DNA from: an uncultured Myxococcales bacterium
GTDB taxonomy: Bacteria; Myxococcota; Myxococcia; Myxococcales; Myxococcaceae
DNA: 64,000 nt
Direction of reading: 5' to 3'
NCBI GenBank assembly: GCA_937980205.1
Contig: CALJKW010000014.1
Span: 1-64,000 of the forward strand
Shown: one piece after another, positions 40,245 to 50,584 of the stretch
Layout: each line of letters opens with the position of its first letter
Position numbering within the stretch: the stretch's first letter is position 1
The notes under the pieces: model-generated
The model's database searches: none
Told to the model about the DNA's origin: nothing
The model's input: the letters and a program-made list of their open reading frames with translations, nothing else
Position numbers and translations under genes: made by a program

Positions 40245-43200
40245 ATGACCGCCCTTCGCTGCATCTTTCCCTGCATCGTGCTGTTGGCTTGCGACCCATC
40301 TGGGCTCGAGCCGCTCGGCGAGGTCGACCGGGAGCTCGCCGTGCCGACCTCTGGAGGCCTCACCATCGAGGCCGAGCTCGCGACCGGCCAGACGTCGCAG
40401 GCGTACGTCTCGCGCCGCTCGAACCACCTGTGGACGAGCACGCTCGGAGTTTCGGGACACGCCGTCGTGTGCTCACCGAGCATCGGCGACGCGTGGACCG
40501 ACACCGCGACGCTCGACAGCGTGGCGCCCGAGCTCACCTACAAGATCTCGTTCAGTCAGAGCGGCACCTACCAGGTCTGGGTGCTCGCGCGCGCCGACGA
40601 CAAACGCGCGGACTCGGTCCACCTCGGGCTCGATGGCACCTGGCGCCTCACCGACGTCGCCCTGCCCGTCGGTCCGACCTTCGCGTGGAAGCACGTCGGT
40701 GCGCTCGAGAACGTCACCGCCGGCGTGCATCGGCTCAACGTCTGGGCGCGCGAAGACGGCCTGGTCCTCGACGCCCTCTACGTCACGCGCGGCGCCGAAC
40801 GTCCGGTCACCGCGTTTCGCGAGGCGGCGTCGAAGATCCACGTCGAGGTCGAGGCGGCGCTCGACCCGTCTTCCCAGGCGCGCGCAGTGATGCCGCCGGG
40901 CGGCGCCTGGTCACTCACCGCCGGAGCCTACGGCGCTGCGCTCACTCCGCTGCTCTCGCGGTGGCCGTCCGCCGACGCCGGCCTGCCGCGCCTCGAGCTC
41001 ACCGTGCAGCCCGCTGCGCCGGGCACTTTCAAGGTCTGGGTGCTGGCCGGCCTGTCGGCGGACTCGAGCGCGCGGCTGAAGCTCGGAGTCCGCGGCGACG
41101 CGCCGCTCACCTTGCCGGTGCTTCACGACGGACTCATCGGTCACTTCGAGTGGCTCTACGCCGGAGACGTCGCGCTCGGCGCAGGCCCGCAGGTGCTCGA
41201 GCTGACGGCCACCGGCCCGTCGCTCGTCGTCGACGCGATCCAGCTGCGACGCGACAGCGAGCTGCCACGTCTGCATCCCGACGACGGCCATGAGCTGTGG
41301 CTGCGCTACCGCCGAGTGAAGAGCGCGCCGCGCGACGCAGAGTACCGGGCGCTCGCGCGCCAGCTCGTCGTCGGCGGCACCAGCGCGACGGCGGCTGCGA
41401 TCCGCGCCGAGCTCGACGTGGGCCTCATGGGGCTGCTCGGGGCCGCGCCGCCTCACACCACCGCGCTCACCGAGACCGGCGCCATCGTCGTGGGCACTCC
41501 GGGCACGTCGCCGCTCGTGCAGCAGCTCGGCCTCGGCGCGCAGCTCGACGCGCTCGGCGACGAAGGCTTCGTCATCCGCGAGACGACGATCGGCGGCGCC
41601 GCGGTGGTCGTCGTCGCCTCGCGCAGCGAGATCGGAGCGCTCTACGGCACGTTCCGCCTGCTCGCGACGATGCAGCGCGAAGACCCGCTGTCGGACGTCG
41701 CCGACGCACCGGCGCACACGCAGCGCGTGCTGGAGAACTGGGTGCAGTGGTCGGCGGCGAAGGGCTCGTACGCGGGTGCGTCGATCTTCAAGTTCTCGCA
41801 GCTGCCGGGCTTCGTGCACCCGCGCTACCGCGATCTCGGCCGTGCGCTCGCCTCGGTCGGCATCAACGTCGTCACGTTCGGCGTCGGAGGTCAGCCCGAC
41901 TTCCTCCGCACCGAGAACCTGCTGCGCCTGAAGGCGCTCGCCGACGTGCTGCGGCCGTACGGCGTTCGCATCGGCTTCGCGGTCCCCTTCGAGGCCCCGA
42001 AGTCCGTCGGCGGGCTGTCGACGTACGACCCGCTGGACCCCGCGGTCGCGCGGTTCTGGGCGACGCGGACGGCCGACGTCTACGCCGCGGTCCCCGATCT
42101 GTTCGGGTACACGGTGAAGGCAGACTCGGAGTCGCGCCCTGGCCCGCAGGACTACGGCCGCACGCCCGCCGACGGAGCGAACGTCCTCGCCGCCGCTCTG
42201 CGCCCTCACGGCGGCACCGTCGTGTGGCGCACGTTCGTGTACAGCGGCGATGCGGGCCTCTCGAACGAGCCGGACCGCGTGAAGCACGCGTACCAGTACT
42301 TCAAGCCGTACGACGGCCGTTTCGCGCCCGAGGTCGTGTTGCAGGTGAAGAACGGGCCGCTCGACTTCCAGGTCCGCGAGCCCGTCTCGCCGCTGCTCGG
42401 TCGCATGCCGTCGACGAACCTCGGCCTCGAGCTGCAGGTGCACCAGGAATACACCGGAGAGGCCACCCACCTCGTCTGGCTCGTGCCCCAGTGGAGAGAG
42501 GTGCTCGACTTCGACACGAACGGCAGCGCCGCGGGAGGACGCGTGAAAGACGTGCTGCGGTCTTCGTCGACGAAGCGCTGGCTCTTCGCCGGAGTCGCGA
42601 ACATCGGCAGCGACATCAACTGGACCGGCCACCCGATGGCCGCGGCGAACTGGTACGGCTTCGCGCGACTCGCGTGGAACCCCGACACCAGCGCGCAGGT
42701 CATCGCCCGCGAGTGGAGTCGGATGACGTTCGGCGCCGACGACATCTTGTCCGAGCACGTGAGCCGCATGCTGCTCGGCTCGTGGCAGACCTACGAGCGG
42801 GCCACGCTGATCCTCGCGCCCGGCGTCGTCATTCACGCTGACACGCACCAACTGGACCTGCCGACGCGGCAGAGCTTTCACAAAGCAGACGCGACCGGAG
42901 TCGGCACCGATCGCACCAGCCGCGGCACGCGCTACGCGCAGCAATACGTGCCCGAGGTCGCTGCCCGCTTCGACGATCTGTCGACCTGCCCCGAGCCGCT
43001 GCTCGCGTGGTTTCACCACGTCCCGTACCGGCATCGACTGCGCAACGGCAACACCGTCATCCAGGAGATCTACGACACGCACCACGCGGCCGCGGACGAG
43101 GTCGCCGCCATGAGCGCGGACTGGCGGTCGCTGCAGCTCCGCGTCTCCGACCTCACCTTCGGTGACGTGCAGCGCCGCCTCGAGACGCAGTTGCAGCAGA

Positions 43201-43274
43201 CGAGGGCCTGGCGTGATCACGCGAACGCCTTCTTTCTCAACAAGAGCGGCATCCCCGATGCCCGCTCGAGGTGA
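40245..43274 (+). CDS. GH67 alpha-glucuronidase lipoprotein
   Basis: 1009 residues from ATG 40245. Lipobox VLLAC (Cys16) anchors it to the envelope. Two beta-sandwich domains of carbohydrate-binding type fill about 35-150 and 195-325. The GH67 core starts near 480 (ENWVQWSAAKGSYAGASIFKF, in part). The catalytic acid is Glu629 (VKADSESRPGPQDYGRT) and the two general bases are Asp707 (VKNGPLDFQ) and Glu735 (VHQEYTG); spacings 78 and 28 equal those of Geobacillus AguA from memory. These enzymes release 4-O-methyl-glucuronic acid from glucuronoxylan oligomers. Other GH67 enzymes are often intracellular; this one is exported. It diverges from the TonB-dependent receptor, a plausible uptake partner. 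Confidence 0.9.
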   Translation: MTALRCIFPCIVLLACDPSGLEPLGEVDRELAVPTSGGLTIEAELATGQTSQAYVSRRSNHLWTSTLGVSGHAVVCSPSIGDAWTDTATLDSVAPELTYKISFSQSGTYQVWVLARADDKRADSVHLGLDGTWRLTDVALPVGPTFAWKHVGALENVTAGVHRLNVWAREDGLVLDALYVTRGAERPVTAFREAASKIHVEVEAALDPSSQARAVMPPGGAWSLTAGAYGAALTPLLSRWPSADAGLPRLELTVQPAAPGTFKVWVLAGLSADSSARLKLGVRGDAPLTLPVLHDGLIGHFEWLYAGDVALGAGPQVLELTATGPSLVVDAIQLRRDSELPRLHPDDGHELWLRYRRVKSAPRDAEYRALARQLVVGGTSATAAAIRAELDVGLMGLLGAAPPHTTALTETGAIVVGTPGTSPLVQQLGLGAQLDALGDEGFVIRETTIGGAAVVVVASRSEIGALYGTFRLLATMQREDPLSDVADAPAHTQRVLENWVQWSAAKGSYAGASIFKFSQLPGFVHPRYRDLGRALASVGINVVTFGVGGQPDFLRTENLLRLKALADVLRPYGVRIGFAVPFEAPKSVGGLSTYDPLDPAVARFWATRTADVYAAVPDLFGYTVKADSESRPGPQDYGRTPADGANVLAAALRPHGGTVVWRTFVYSGDAGLSNEPDRVKHAYQYFKPYDGRFAPEVVLQVKNGPLDFQVREPVSPLLGRMPSTNLGLELQVHQEYTGEATHLVWLVPQWREVLDFDTNGSAAGGRVKDVLRSSSTKRWLFAGVANIGSDINWTGHPMAAANWYGFARLAWNPDTSAQVIAREWSRMTFGADDILSEHVSRMLLGSWQTYERATLILAPGVVIHADTHQLDLPTRQSFHKADATGVGTDRTSRGTRYAQQYVPEVAARFDDLSTCPEPLLAWFHHVPYRHRLRNGNTVIQEIYDTHHAAADEVAAMSADWRSLQLRVSDLTFGDVQRRLETQLQQTRAWRDHANAFFLNKSGIPDARSR

Positions 43275-43295
43275 TCGAATAGGCTTCAGCTGCCG

Positions 43296-44543
43296 ATGGG
43301 TCGAGCGCTGCTTCTGGTGCTGCTGCTGTTGTCGTGCCTGACCGCCGACCCGGACGCGACCTACCGCTGCCCCGCCGACGGTCGCTGTGATGATGGGCTG
43401 CGCTGCGTCGACGGCTGGTGCGTGCGCGTCGCAGGGACCGCCGGTGGCGGCTCCGTAGGCGGCGGCTCCGCCGGCGGCGGCTCTACGGGCGGCGGCTCCA
43501 TTGGAGGCGGCTCCGCAGGCGGCGGCTCCGCAGGCGGCGGCTCCACAGGCGGCGGCTCGGCAGGCGGCGGCTCGGCAGGCGGCGGCTCGGGCGGTGGCAG
43601 CGCCGTGGTCTGTCCAGCCGGCTTCCTTCGTGCGGCGACGCCGGCGTGCAACGGCTCGCCATGCTGCGCGGCGGTGTCGGTCGCGGCAGGCCCGACGGCA
43701 ACCTGCGCGGTCGGCGTCAACGGCGGAGTGTGGTGCTGGGGCGACGCGGGCGTCGACGAGCCCTTCAACCCGGGCCCCACGCCCCAACAGCTCTCTACGC
43801 GCGAGGTGGCGCAGGCGGCGGTCGCGCTCGAGTCCGTGTGCCTGCTCCATCGCGACGGCGGAGTGCGCTGCTCGGCATCGCTGGTGGACGCCGGCTTCCC
43901 GGCCTCCGTCTGCATGGTCGCGGGGAACCCGGTCGCGTGCGGCCTGGGAGCGCAGGGCGCGCTCAGCTGCGCGCTCCAGCAGCAAGACGGGTTCGTCGCC
44001 TCCACGGCCCCGTTCATGAGCGGGCCGTTGCCCCAGGCGTGCGAGCAGCGCGTCGCCGCGGCCGCGTCGCGTGTCTGCTGGCGCACGGACGGCGGCATCA
44101 GCTGCCGCGACGCCGACGCCGGTCTCGCCTTCCATTCCTGCAACGCGAGCAGCTTCTCCGGTCTGACCGCGTGCGAGCAGATCTCACTGGCCGCCAACTC
44201 GATCTGCGCGGTGCAGGGCAACCGGGCCGCCTGCTTCGGCGGCACACCGCTCGGCGCGGCGAGCTCGTTCGTCGCGGACAGCGGCATCTTGCGCGTCGCG
44301 ATCGCGAACAACTCGTTCGTCTGCGTGTCGACGCAAGCGGGGGACACCCTCTGCACGATGGACGCCGGAGAGCTTCAGCCCGTCGCCGCGCTGCGCCGGG
44401 CGGCCTCGCTGAGCGCTGGCAGCCGACACCTCTGCGCCATCATCGACGGCGGAGTCTTCTGCTTCGGCGAAAACGCCGACGGAAGGTGCGGCGTACCGGA
44501 CGCGTCCTATCTCTTCGCGCCGCGGGCCGTCGGCGGGCCTTGA
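43296..44543 (+). CDS. RCC1-like repeat lipoprotein with Gly-Ser pentapeptide linker
   Basis: 415 residues from ATG 43296. Signal with LLLLLSC lipobox, a small Cys-rich head (CPADGRCDDGLRCVDGWC), a GGGSx pentapeptide linker (residues 50-102), then about six RCC1-type blades with the pattern C-A-x(5)-G-G-V-x-C-W-G (CAVGVNGGVWCWGD, VCWRTDGGISCRDAD, LCAIIDGGVFCFGENADGRCG). Each blade carries two Cys, likely a disulfide. RCC1 domains are seven-bladed propellers; here they would be outside the cell. Role unknown. The last 37 bases overlap the 3' end of the convergent sigma-like gene. Confidence 0.8.
   Translation: MGRALLLVLLLLSCLTADPDATYRCPADGRCDDGLRCVDGWCVRVAGTAGGGSVGGGSAGGGSTGGGSIGGGSAGGGSAGGGSTGGGSAGGGSAGGGSGGGSAVVCPAGFLRAATPACNGSPCCAAVSVAAGPTATCAVGVNGGVWCWGDAGVDEPFNPGPTPQQLSTREVAQAAVALESVCLLHRDGGVRCSASLVDAGFPASVCMVAGNPVACGLGAQGALSCALQQQDGFVASTAPFMSGPLPQACEQRVAAAASRVCWRTDGGISCRDADAGLAFHSCNASSFSGLTACEQISLAANSICAVQGNRAACFGGTPLGAASSFVADSGILRVAIANNSFVCVSTQAGDTLCTMDAGELQPVAALRRAASLSAGSRHLCAIIDGGVFCFGENADGRCGVPDASYLFAPRAVGGP
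43443..43601 (+). repeat. 15-bp tandem repeat coding for GGGSx linker
   Basis: About ten copies of a GGCGGCGGCTCCNNN unit code for GGGS followed by V, A, T or I. The units vary mainly in the last codon. Such linkers separate a small lipid-anchored head from the propeller. Copy number could vary between strains by slippage. Confidence 0.85.
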
Positions 44544-45343
44544 TCGCCGTCGAAGCGTTCGTCCAGCGCCCTGCGGCCCGCGCGGATGAACGAGCTGAGC
44601 GATCGCGGCGACACGCCGCCCTCCAGCAGCAGCTCCTTCACGCGGTGCAAGAGCGCATCACGCAGGCGCGTCAGGCGGAGCGCCATCGTCGATCTCGGCA
44701 CGCCGTGCTCTTCGGCGAGCCGATGATGAGGCTCGCCGCGGAGGTAATGCCGCTGCAGCAGCGCGCGCTCCGAAGCAGGCAGCTCGCTCAGCGCCGCGCG
44801 CAGCGCCTGGTCGAGCGCGCGACCGGCCTGGCGGCCTGCGACGTCCGACTCGAGTCCGGGAACCCCGCCGCTCAGCAGCCGCGACCACTGCCCGGTGTCG
44901 TCGCCGTGGCCGTCCTGGCCGCGCCGCTCGGAGGTTCGCTTCGCGTCCACGACCTCGCGCTTGACCACCATGGCGACCCACGCCGACAACGCGCTGCGCC
45001 CGGCATAGCTCGCAAGCCGCGGTTTCGCGCCGACCAGCAACCGCTCGGAGAGGCGACCGACGAGATCGTCCCGCGCCTCCGCAGGAGCACGTCGCGCCGC
45101 GGGCCTCAGGACGCTGGCGAGGAAATGCTCGACCGCGGCGGGCGCGCCCTCGAGACACGCGAAGCACAGGTACAGATCGCGAAGGTGCGCCTTGTCGAAC
45201 GTCTTGCGCTCGACGAGCCAGGGTCCGAAGCCGGTCGCGTCGGCGCCCCATTTTTCTGCCGCCACCATATCGGCCGCGGCGTCGGCCGCATCTTCGGCGA
45301 GGCCGTCACGTACCCACCGCGCGCGCAGCGCCGTGCGGTTCAC
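44507..45343 (-). CDS. Sigma-70-like transcription factor
   Basis: 278 residues from GTG 45343, overlapping the upstream stop as GTGA. Residues about 105-140 match a sigma region 2.3-2.4 pattern (YAGRSALSAWVAMVVKREVVDAKR). Residues about 185-245 match region 4: ALSELPASERALLQRHYLRGE, then the helix-turn-helix HRLAEEHGVPRSTMALRLTRLRDAL. An atypical N-terminal part of about 100 residues replaces classical regions 1-2.2. The gene lies in a three-gene unit after a kinase with a zinc-finger head and a membrane protein; zinc-finger heads of this kind often hold sigma factors, so the kinase may control it. Confidence 0.78.
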   Translation of the reverse strand: MNRTALRARWVRDGLAEDAADAAADMVAAEKWGADATGFGPWLVERKTFDKAHLRDLYLCFACLEGAPAAVEHFLASVLRPAARRAPAEARDDLVGRLSERLLVGAKPRLASYAGRSALSAWVAMVVKREVVDAKRTSERRGQDGHGDDTGQWSRLLSGGVPGLESDVAGRQAGRALDQALRAALSELPASERALLQRHYLRGEPHHRLAEEHGVPRSTMALRLTRLRDALLHRVKELLLEGGVSPRSLSSFIRAGRRALDERFDGDQGPPTARGAKR

Positions 45344-46085
45344 CAGACCGCCCAACCGAGCGCAGCGAGCGCGATGGCCAACACTCCCGTCAGAACGAAC
45401 GCCACGAGCAGCGCGTTGCCCTCGCTCGCGAGCCCGTCCGCCTCGGGCCGTGAGAGCGTCGACACGCGCTGTCCCTCGCGCCCCGAGTAGCTGCCGGCCA
45501 GCGTGTCTCTCGCGCGCAGATGAAACCCGCCGCACAAGGCCGAGGCGACCAGCGAGCCGGCCGCACCGCTCCACGCGGCGATCGAGGCGCCGCGGCTCGC
45601 GGTCTCGGCGGGCGGCGGCGCGGCCTCCACGCGCGCGGGGGGCGGCGCGACGCTCGGCTCCGGCTCAGGGGCTTTCACCGCCGAGCCGACGCACTGCGCC
45701 CAGCCGGCGAGCTTCTCGGTGAGCTCGGCGCGATCCAGCTTCGCCTTGAGGGTCGCGGCGCCTTCGCAGCGCGCCGGCGTGCCCCGCTGATACAGACTGG
45801 CTGCCACGACCCAGAGGCCGGCGGCGTGGCCCACGTCGATCCACACGAGCTCGTCGACGTCGGTCGCTGCGAGCTGCTGCTCGACACAGTCCGTCTTGCC
45901 TCGACACGACTGCAGGCGTTCTTCGAGCGCAGCGCGTGAGAGCGCCGACGTCTCGACGCGTGCGCCCGCGAGGGCCTGCCTCACCGACGCGACGATCTCG
46001 GCGAGCTCGTCCGGTGAGACGTTCACCGACCGCGCCACCGTCACGGGCGTCACGACCAGGACGATGCTGACGAGGCCAGGGAGCA

Positions 46086-46089
<4 letters not shown>
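45340..46089 (-). CDS. Membrane protein between kinase and sigma-like factor
   Basis: 249 residues from ATG 46089, overlapping the kinase stop as ATGA. Signal or N-terminal helix (MLPGLVSIVLVVTPVTVA), an alpha-beta domain with a Cys pair (RLQSCRGKTDCVEQQLAATDVDELVWIDVG), a Pro/Ala/Glu linker and two C-terminal hydrophobic segments (WSGAAGSLVASALCGGFHL and LLVAFVLTGVLAIALAALGW). The layout and Cys pair parallel the protein at 33947-34855, also encoded behind a kinase. No enzyme motif is visible. It probably carries a signal between the membrane and the two regulators encoded with it. Confidence 0.72.
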
Positions 46090-47624
<1,535 letters not shown>

Positions 47625-47647
47625 CGCCGTCGAGTATAGGCGCCGGC

Positions 47648-48550
47648 ATGCTCAAGAAGATCCTCCTGGCGGTCGCGATCCTCGTCGTCGTCGTCGCGGT
47701 CGGCGGCTTCGCTTTCGTCATGAAGCAGGTCTCCGCGTACGACGAGAGCGCCACGAAGAAATACGACCTGCCGCTGACCGAGGTGACGCTGCCGACCGAC
47801 GAGGCGGAGATCGCCCGCGGCAAGCACCTCGCCGAGGCGATCGGCGGCTGCACCGCGTGCCACGGCGACACGATGGCCGGCGGCCGCGAAGAGCCCATGG
47901 GCCCGATGGGCCGCCTCGTGCACCCGAACGTGACCCCCGGAGGCCGCCTCAAGGACTACTCCGACGCCGAGCTGAACCGCCTGCTGCGCCACGGCGTGAA
48001 GCGCGACGGCACGACGGTGCGCATGATGCCCATCTTCGAGATCCAGTGGTGGCCCGAGGCCGACCGCGCCGCGCTGATCGCCTACCTGCGGAAGGTGCCG
48101 CCCGTCACGACGGATCCCGGCGTCGTCGAGGTCACCGCGATGGGCAAGGTGCTCGATCGCTTCGGCAGCGTCCCGTTCGACGTCGCGCGCCGGGTCGATC
48201 ACTCCGCGCCGCCGGCCACCGTGACGCCGGCCCCCACCGCCGAGTACGGCAAGCTGTTGTCCGCCGGCTGCCGCGGCTGCCACGGAGACGAGCACCTCGC
48301 GGGCGGGCAGATCCCCGGCGCTCCGCCGGAGATCCCGATCCCGCTGAACCTCACGCCGCACGAGACGGGCCTCAAGGGCTGGACGTACGACGACTTCGTG
48401 CAGCTCGTGCAGTCGGGCAAGCGGAAGAACGGCAAGCCGCTCGATCCCTTCATGCCCGTCGGCGCCCTGAGGAACTACAACGAGACCGAGCTCAAGGCGA
48501 CGTGGGCGTACCTGTCCACGCTTCCGCCGGTCGAGTTCGGCAAGCGCTGA
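47648..48550 (+). CDS. Diheme cytochrome c
   Basis: 300 residues from ATG 47648. An N-terminal membrane anchor (LLAVAILVVVVAVGGFAFV) is followed by two heme-c domains: CTACH at 68-72 (EIARGKHLAEAIGGCTACHGD) and CRGCH at 208-212 (YGKLLSAGCRGCHGDEHLAGG). Distal Met residues are present (MMPIFEIQWWP after the first site, FMPVGAL after the second). Domain order matches the diheme or triheme cytochromes of alcohol/aldehyde dehydrogenases, but no dehydrogenase gene is adjacent. It probably transfers electrons in the periplasm. It diverges from the kinase unit. Confidence 0.88.
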   Translation: MLKKILLAVAILVVVVAVGGFAFVMKQVSAYDESATKKYDLPLTEVTLPTDEAEIARGKHLAEAIGGCTACHGDTMAGGREEPMGPMGRLVHPNVTPGGRLKDYSDAELNRLLRHGVKRDGTTVRMMPIFEIQWWPEADRAALIAYLRKVPPVTTDPGVVEVTAMGKVLDRFGSVPFDVARRVDHSAPPATVTPAPTAEYGKLLSAGCRGCHGDEHLAGGQIPGAPPEIPIPLNLTPHETGLKGWTYDDFVQLVQSGKRKNGKPLDPFMPVGALRNYNETELKATWAYLSTLPPVEFGKR

Positions 48551-48554
48551 CGCT

Positions 48555-48836
48555 TCAGCAGCCCGCGTCGCGGAAGGCCGTGCGCAGCGAGCTCAAGCCG
48601 CTGGCGCACGCGTCCGTGCAGGCCTGCATCGTCGACGGGTTCTCCCAGCAGATTCCGTTGGAGCCGTAGGTGCTGTCGAGCGAGCCGCGCGGCGTCCCCG
48701 TCGCGTAGGCACACGCGACGTACTGCTCGCAGGCGGGACTGGCGCGCCCTGGAACCAGACACGGCGGGTTCAGACAGATGCGACTGCCCTCGGGGTCTCC
48801 GCAGGCGACGAGCACGAGCAGCGCGAGGCAGCGCAT
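48555..48836 (-). CDS. Small Cys-rich lipoprotein
   Basis: 93 residues from ATG 48836. Lipobox LLVLVAC (Cys12), then eight or more Cys residues in a short mature part (CLNPPCLVPG, ACEQYVACAYA, GICWENPS, ACTDACASG, RDAGC), probably a disulfide-knotted mini-domain. Its 3' end nearly meets that of the cytochrome c gene, with only four bases between. Function unknown. Similar in style to the lipoprotein at 1277-1744, though not obviously homologous. Confidence 0.65.
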   Translation of the reverse strand: MRCLALLVLVACGDPEGSRICLNPPCLVPGRASPACEQYVACAYATGTPRGSLDSTYGSNGICWENPSTMQACTDACASGLSSLRTAFRDAGC

Positions 48837-48879
48837 CGGGCGCCATCAGAGCACGGAACGGGGCTAGGTTCTCGACGCG

Positions 48880-49386
48880 ATGCTGACGTTGGTGCTGCTC
48901 GCGTCACTGTTGGATCCGACTCCACGCCACGCGCGGCTCGTCGCCGACGTGCGGTACGAGTCGATGACACGCGCCGAGCTGCAGGCCGAGTACGACGCGC
49001 TCGAGGCGCGGCGGCCGGGGCTGGCCCTGCCGATCTCGCTCATCGGCCTCGGGCTCGCCGGCGGCGTCGTCTCGGCGGTGGCCTTCTGGATCCCCTTCTC
49101 GACGCCGTTCGGGCTCGGGGTCTACTCCGCCGCCATCCTCATCGCGGCGTTCGTCGTGTCGGTCGCGATCGTCGCCACGGGCATCGCGCTGTGGGCGCGC
49201 AGAAAGCCCGAGCGCGACGCGATCGGCGCCGAGCTCCAGCGCATCGAAGACGCGTATCGCGAAGGCCGCTGCCGAAACGTCGACGGACAGCGGCCCTGCG
49301 AGAAGGACCCGAGCACGGCCCCCGGCTTTCCTCCTCAGGTGGAGGTGCCGGGGCCGCAGCCCGCGTTGGTGCTCGCCGCCTTTTAG
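48880..49386 (+). CDS. Small membrane protein of unknown function
   Basis: 168 residues from ATG 48880. A signal-like start (LTLVLLASLL) is followed by a charged helix (ESMTRAELQAEYDALEARRPG), two membrane helices (ISLIGLGLAGGVVSAVAFWIP and YSAAILIAAFVVSVAIVATGIAL), and a hydrophilic tail with a Cys pair (GRCRNVDGQRPC). Similar envelope proteins with a coiled helix and two helices occur widely; no name is justified. Its stop overlaps the stop of the convergent thiolase gene by three bases. Confidence 0.65.
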   Translation: MLTLVLLASLLDPTPRHARLVADVRYESMTRAELQAEYDALEARRPGLALPISLIGLGLAGGVVSAVAFWIPFSTPFGLGVYSAAILIAAFVVSVAIVATGIALWARRKPERDAIGAELQRIEDAYREGRCRNVDGQRPCEKDPSTAPGFPPQVEVPGPQPALVLAAF

Positions 49387-50570
49387 ACGGTCGCGCGCTT
49401 GTACATCGTCACGACCGCGGCGCCGCCGAGGCCGAGGTTGTGCTGGAGCGCTACTTCAGCGTCCTGCACCTGGCGCTCGCCCGCCTGGCCGCGCAGCTGC
49501 CACACGAGCTCCGCGCACTGCGCGAGACCGGTGGCGCCCAGCGGGTGGCCCTTCGAGAGCAGGCCGCCCGACGGGTTCGTGACGAACGCGCCGCCGTAGG
49601 TGTTGTCACCGTCCCAGATGAACTTCTCGGCTCCGCCCTCGGGGCACAGCTGCAGCGCCTCGTAGGTGAGCAGCTCGTTGGCGGTGAAGCAGTCGTGCAG
49701 CTCGACGACGTCGACGTCCTTCGGGGCCACGCCGGACTTCTCGTAGACCTCCTTCGCGGCCGCGACGGCCATGTCGTAGCCGCACATCTTGATCATCGAC
49801 TCGTTCTCGAACGTCGTCGGGAAGTCGGTCTTCATCGACTGCGCGACGATCTGCACCGCCTTGGTGATGCCCTTCTTCTTCGCGAACTCGCTCGAGCAGA
49901 CGATGGCCGCGGCCGCTCCGCACGTGGGCGGGCAGCACTGGAACTTCGTCAGCGGGTCGAAGATGTCGTCGCTGGCGAGGATCTGCTCGACGCTCAGGAC
50001 CTCACGGAAGACCGCGAGCGGGTTCTTCGACGCGTGCTTGCGCGCCTTCTCGGCGATCTTCGCGAAGGTCTCGCGCTTCGTGCCGTACTTCCACCGGTAC
50101 TCGCGCCCCGCGCCGCCGAACATCTGCGCCGCCGGAGGAGCCTGGTTGAAGCCCTGCACCTTGCTCATCACGTCGACGTGCTTGTCGAGCGGGTTGGTGC
50201 GGTCGGTGAACTTGCTGCCGAGCGCGCCCTTCTCCATCTGCTCGAAGCCGACGGCCAGCACGCACTCGGCGAGGCCGCCCTCGACCGCCTGCCGCGCCAG
50301 GTACAGCGCCGAGCTGCCCGTCGAGCAGTTGTTGTTCACGTTGATGACCGGGATGCCGGTCACGCCCGCCGTGTACACGGCGCGCTGACCGCACGTGCTG
50401 TCGCCGTACACGTAGCCGGCGTACGCCTGCTCGACCTCCTTGAAGTCGACGCCCGCGTCCTTCAGCGCGTCCTTGATCGCGTTGCCGGCCATCACCTCGT
50501 AGCCGTCGGAAGCGCCGGGCTTCGCGAACTTCACCATCCCAACTCCAATGACATTCACTTTGCGTCCCAT
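49383..50570 (-). CDS. SCPx-type thiolase (acetyl-CoA acyltransferase family)
   Basis: 395 residues from ATG 50570. The nucleophile is Cys82 in NNNCSTGSSALY, with later motifs VELHDCFTANELL and GHPLGATG typical of sterol-carrier-protein-x thiolases, and ALQHNLGLGGAAVVTMY at the end. Unlike eukaryotic SCPx it has no fused SCP2 domain; three SCP2 copies sit on the neighbouring enzyme instead. It cleaves 3-ketoacyl-CoA by thiolysis, probably on branched or sterol-like side chains (family knowledge). It lies 14 bases after the multifunctional enzyme and is likely co-transcribed. Confidence 0.9.
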   Translation of the reverse strand: MGRKVNVIGVGMVKFAKPGASDGYEVMAGNAIKDALKDAGVDFKEVEQAYAGYVYGDSTCGQRAVYTAGVTGIPVINVNNNCSTGSSALYLARQAVEGGLAECVLAVGFEQMEKGALGSKFTDRTNPLDKHVDVMSKVQGFNQAPPAAQMFGGAGREYRWKYGTKRETFAKIAEKARKHASKNPLAVFREVLSVEQILASDDIFDPLTKFQCCPPTCGAAAAIVCSSEFAKKKGITKAVQIVAQSMKTDFPTTFENESMIKMCGYDMAVAAAKEVYEKSGVAPKDVDVVELHDCFTANELLTYEALQLCPEGGAEKFIWDGDNTYGGAFVTNPSGGLLSKGHPLGATGLAQCAELVWQLRGQAGERQVQDAEVALQHNLGLGGAAVVTMYKRATV

Positions 50571-50584
50571 GTTCGCGAGTCCTT

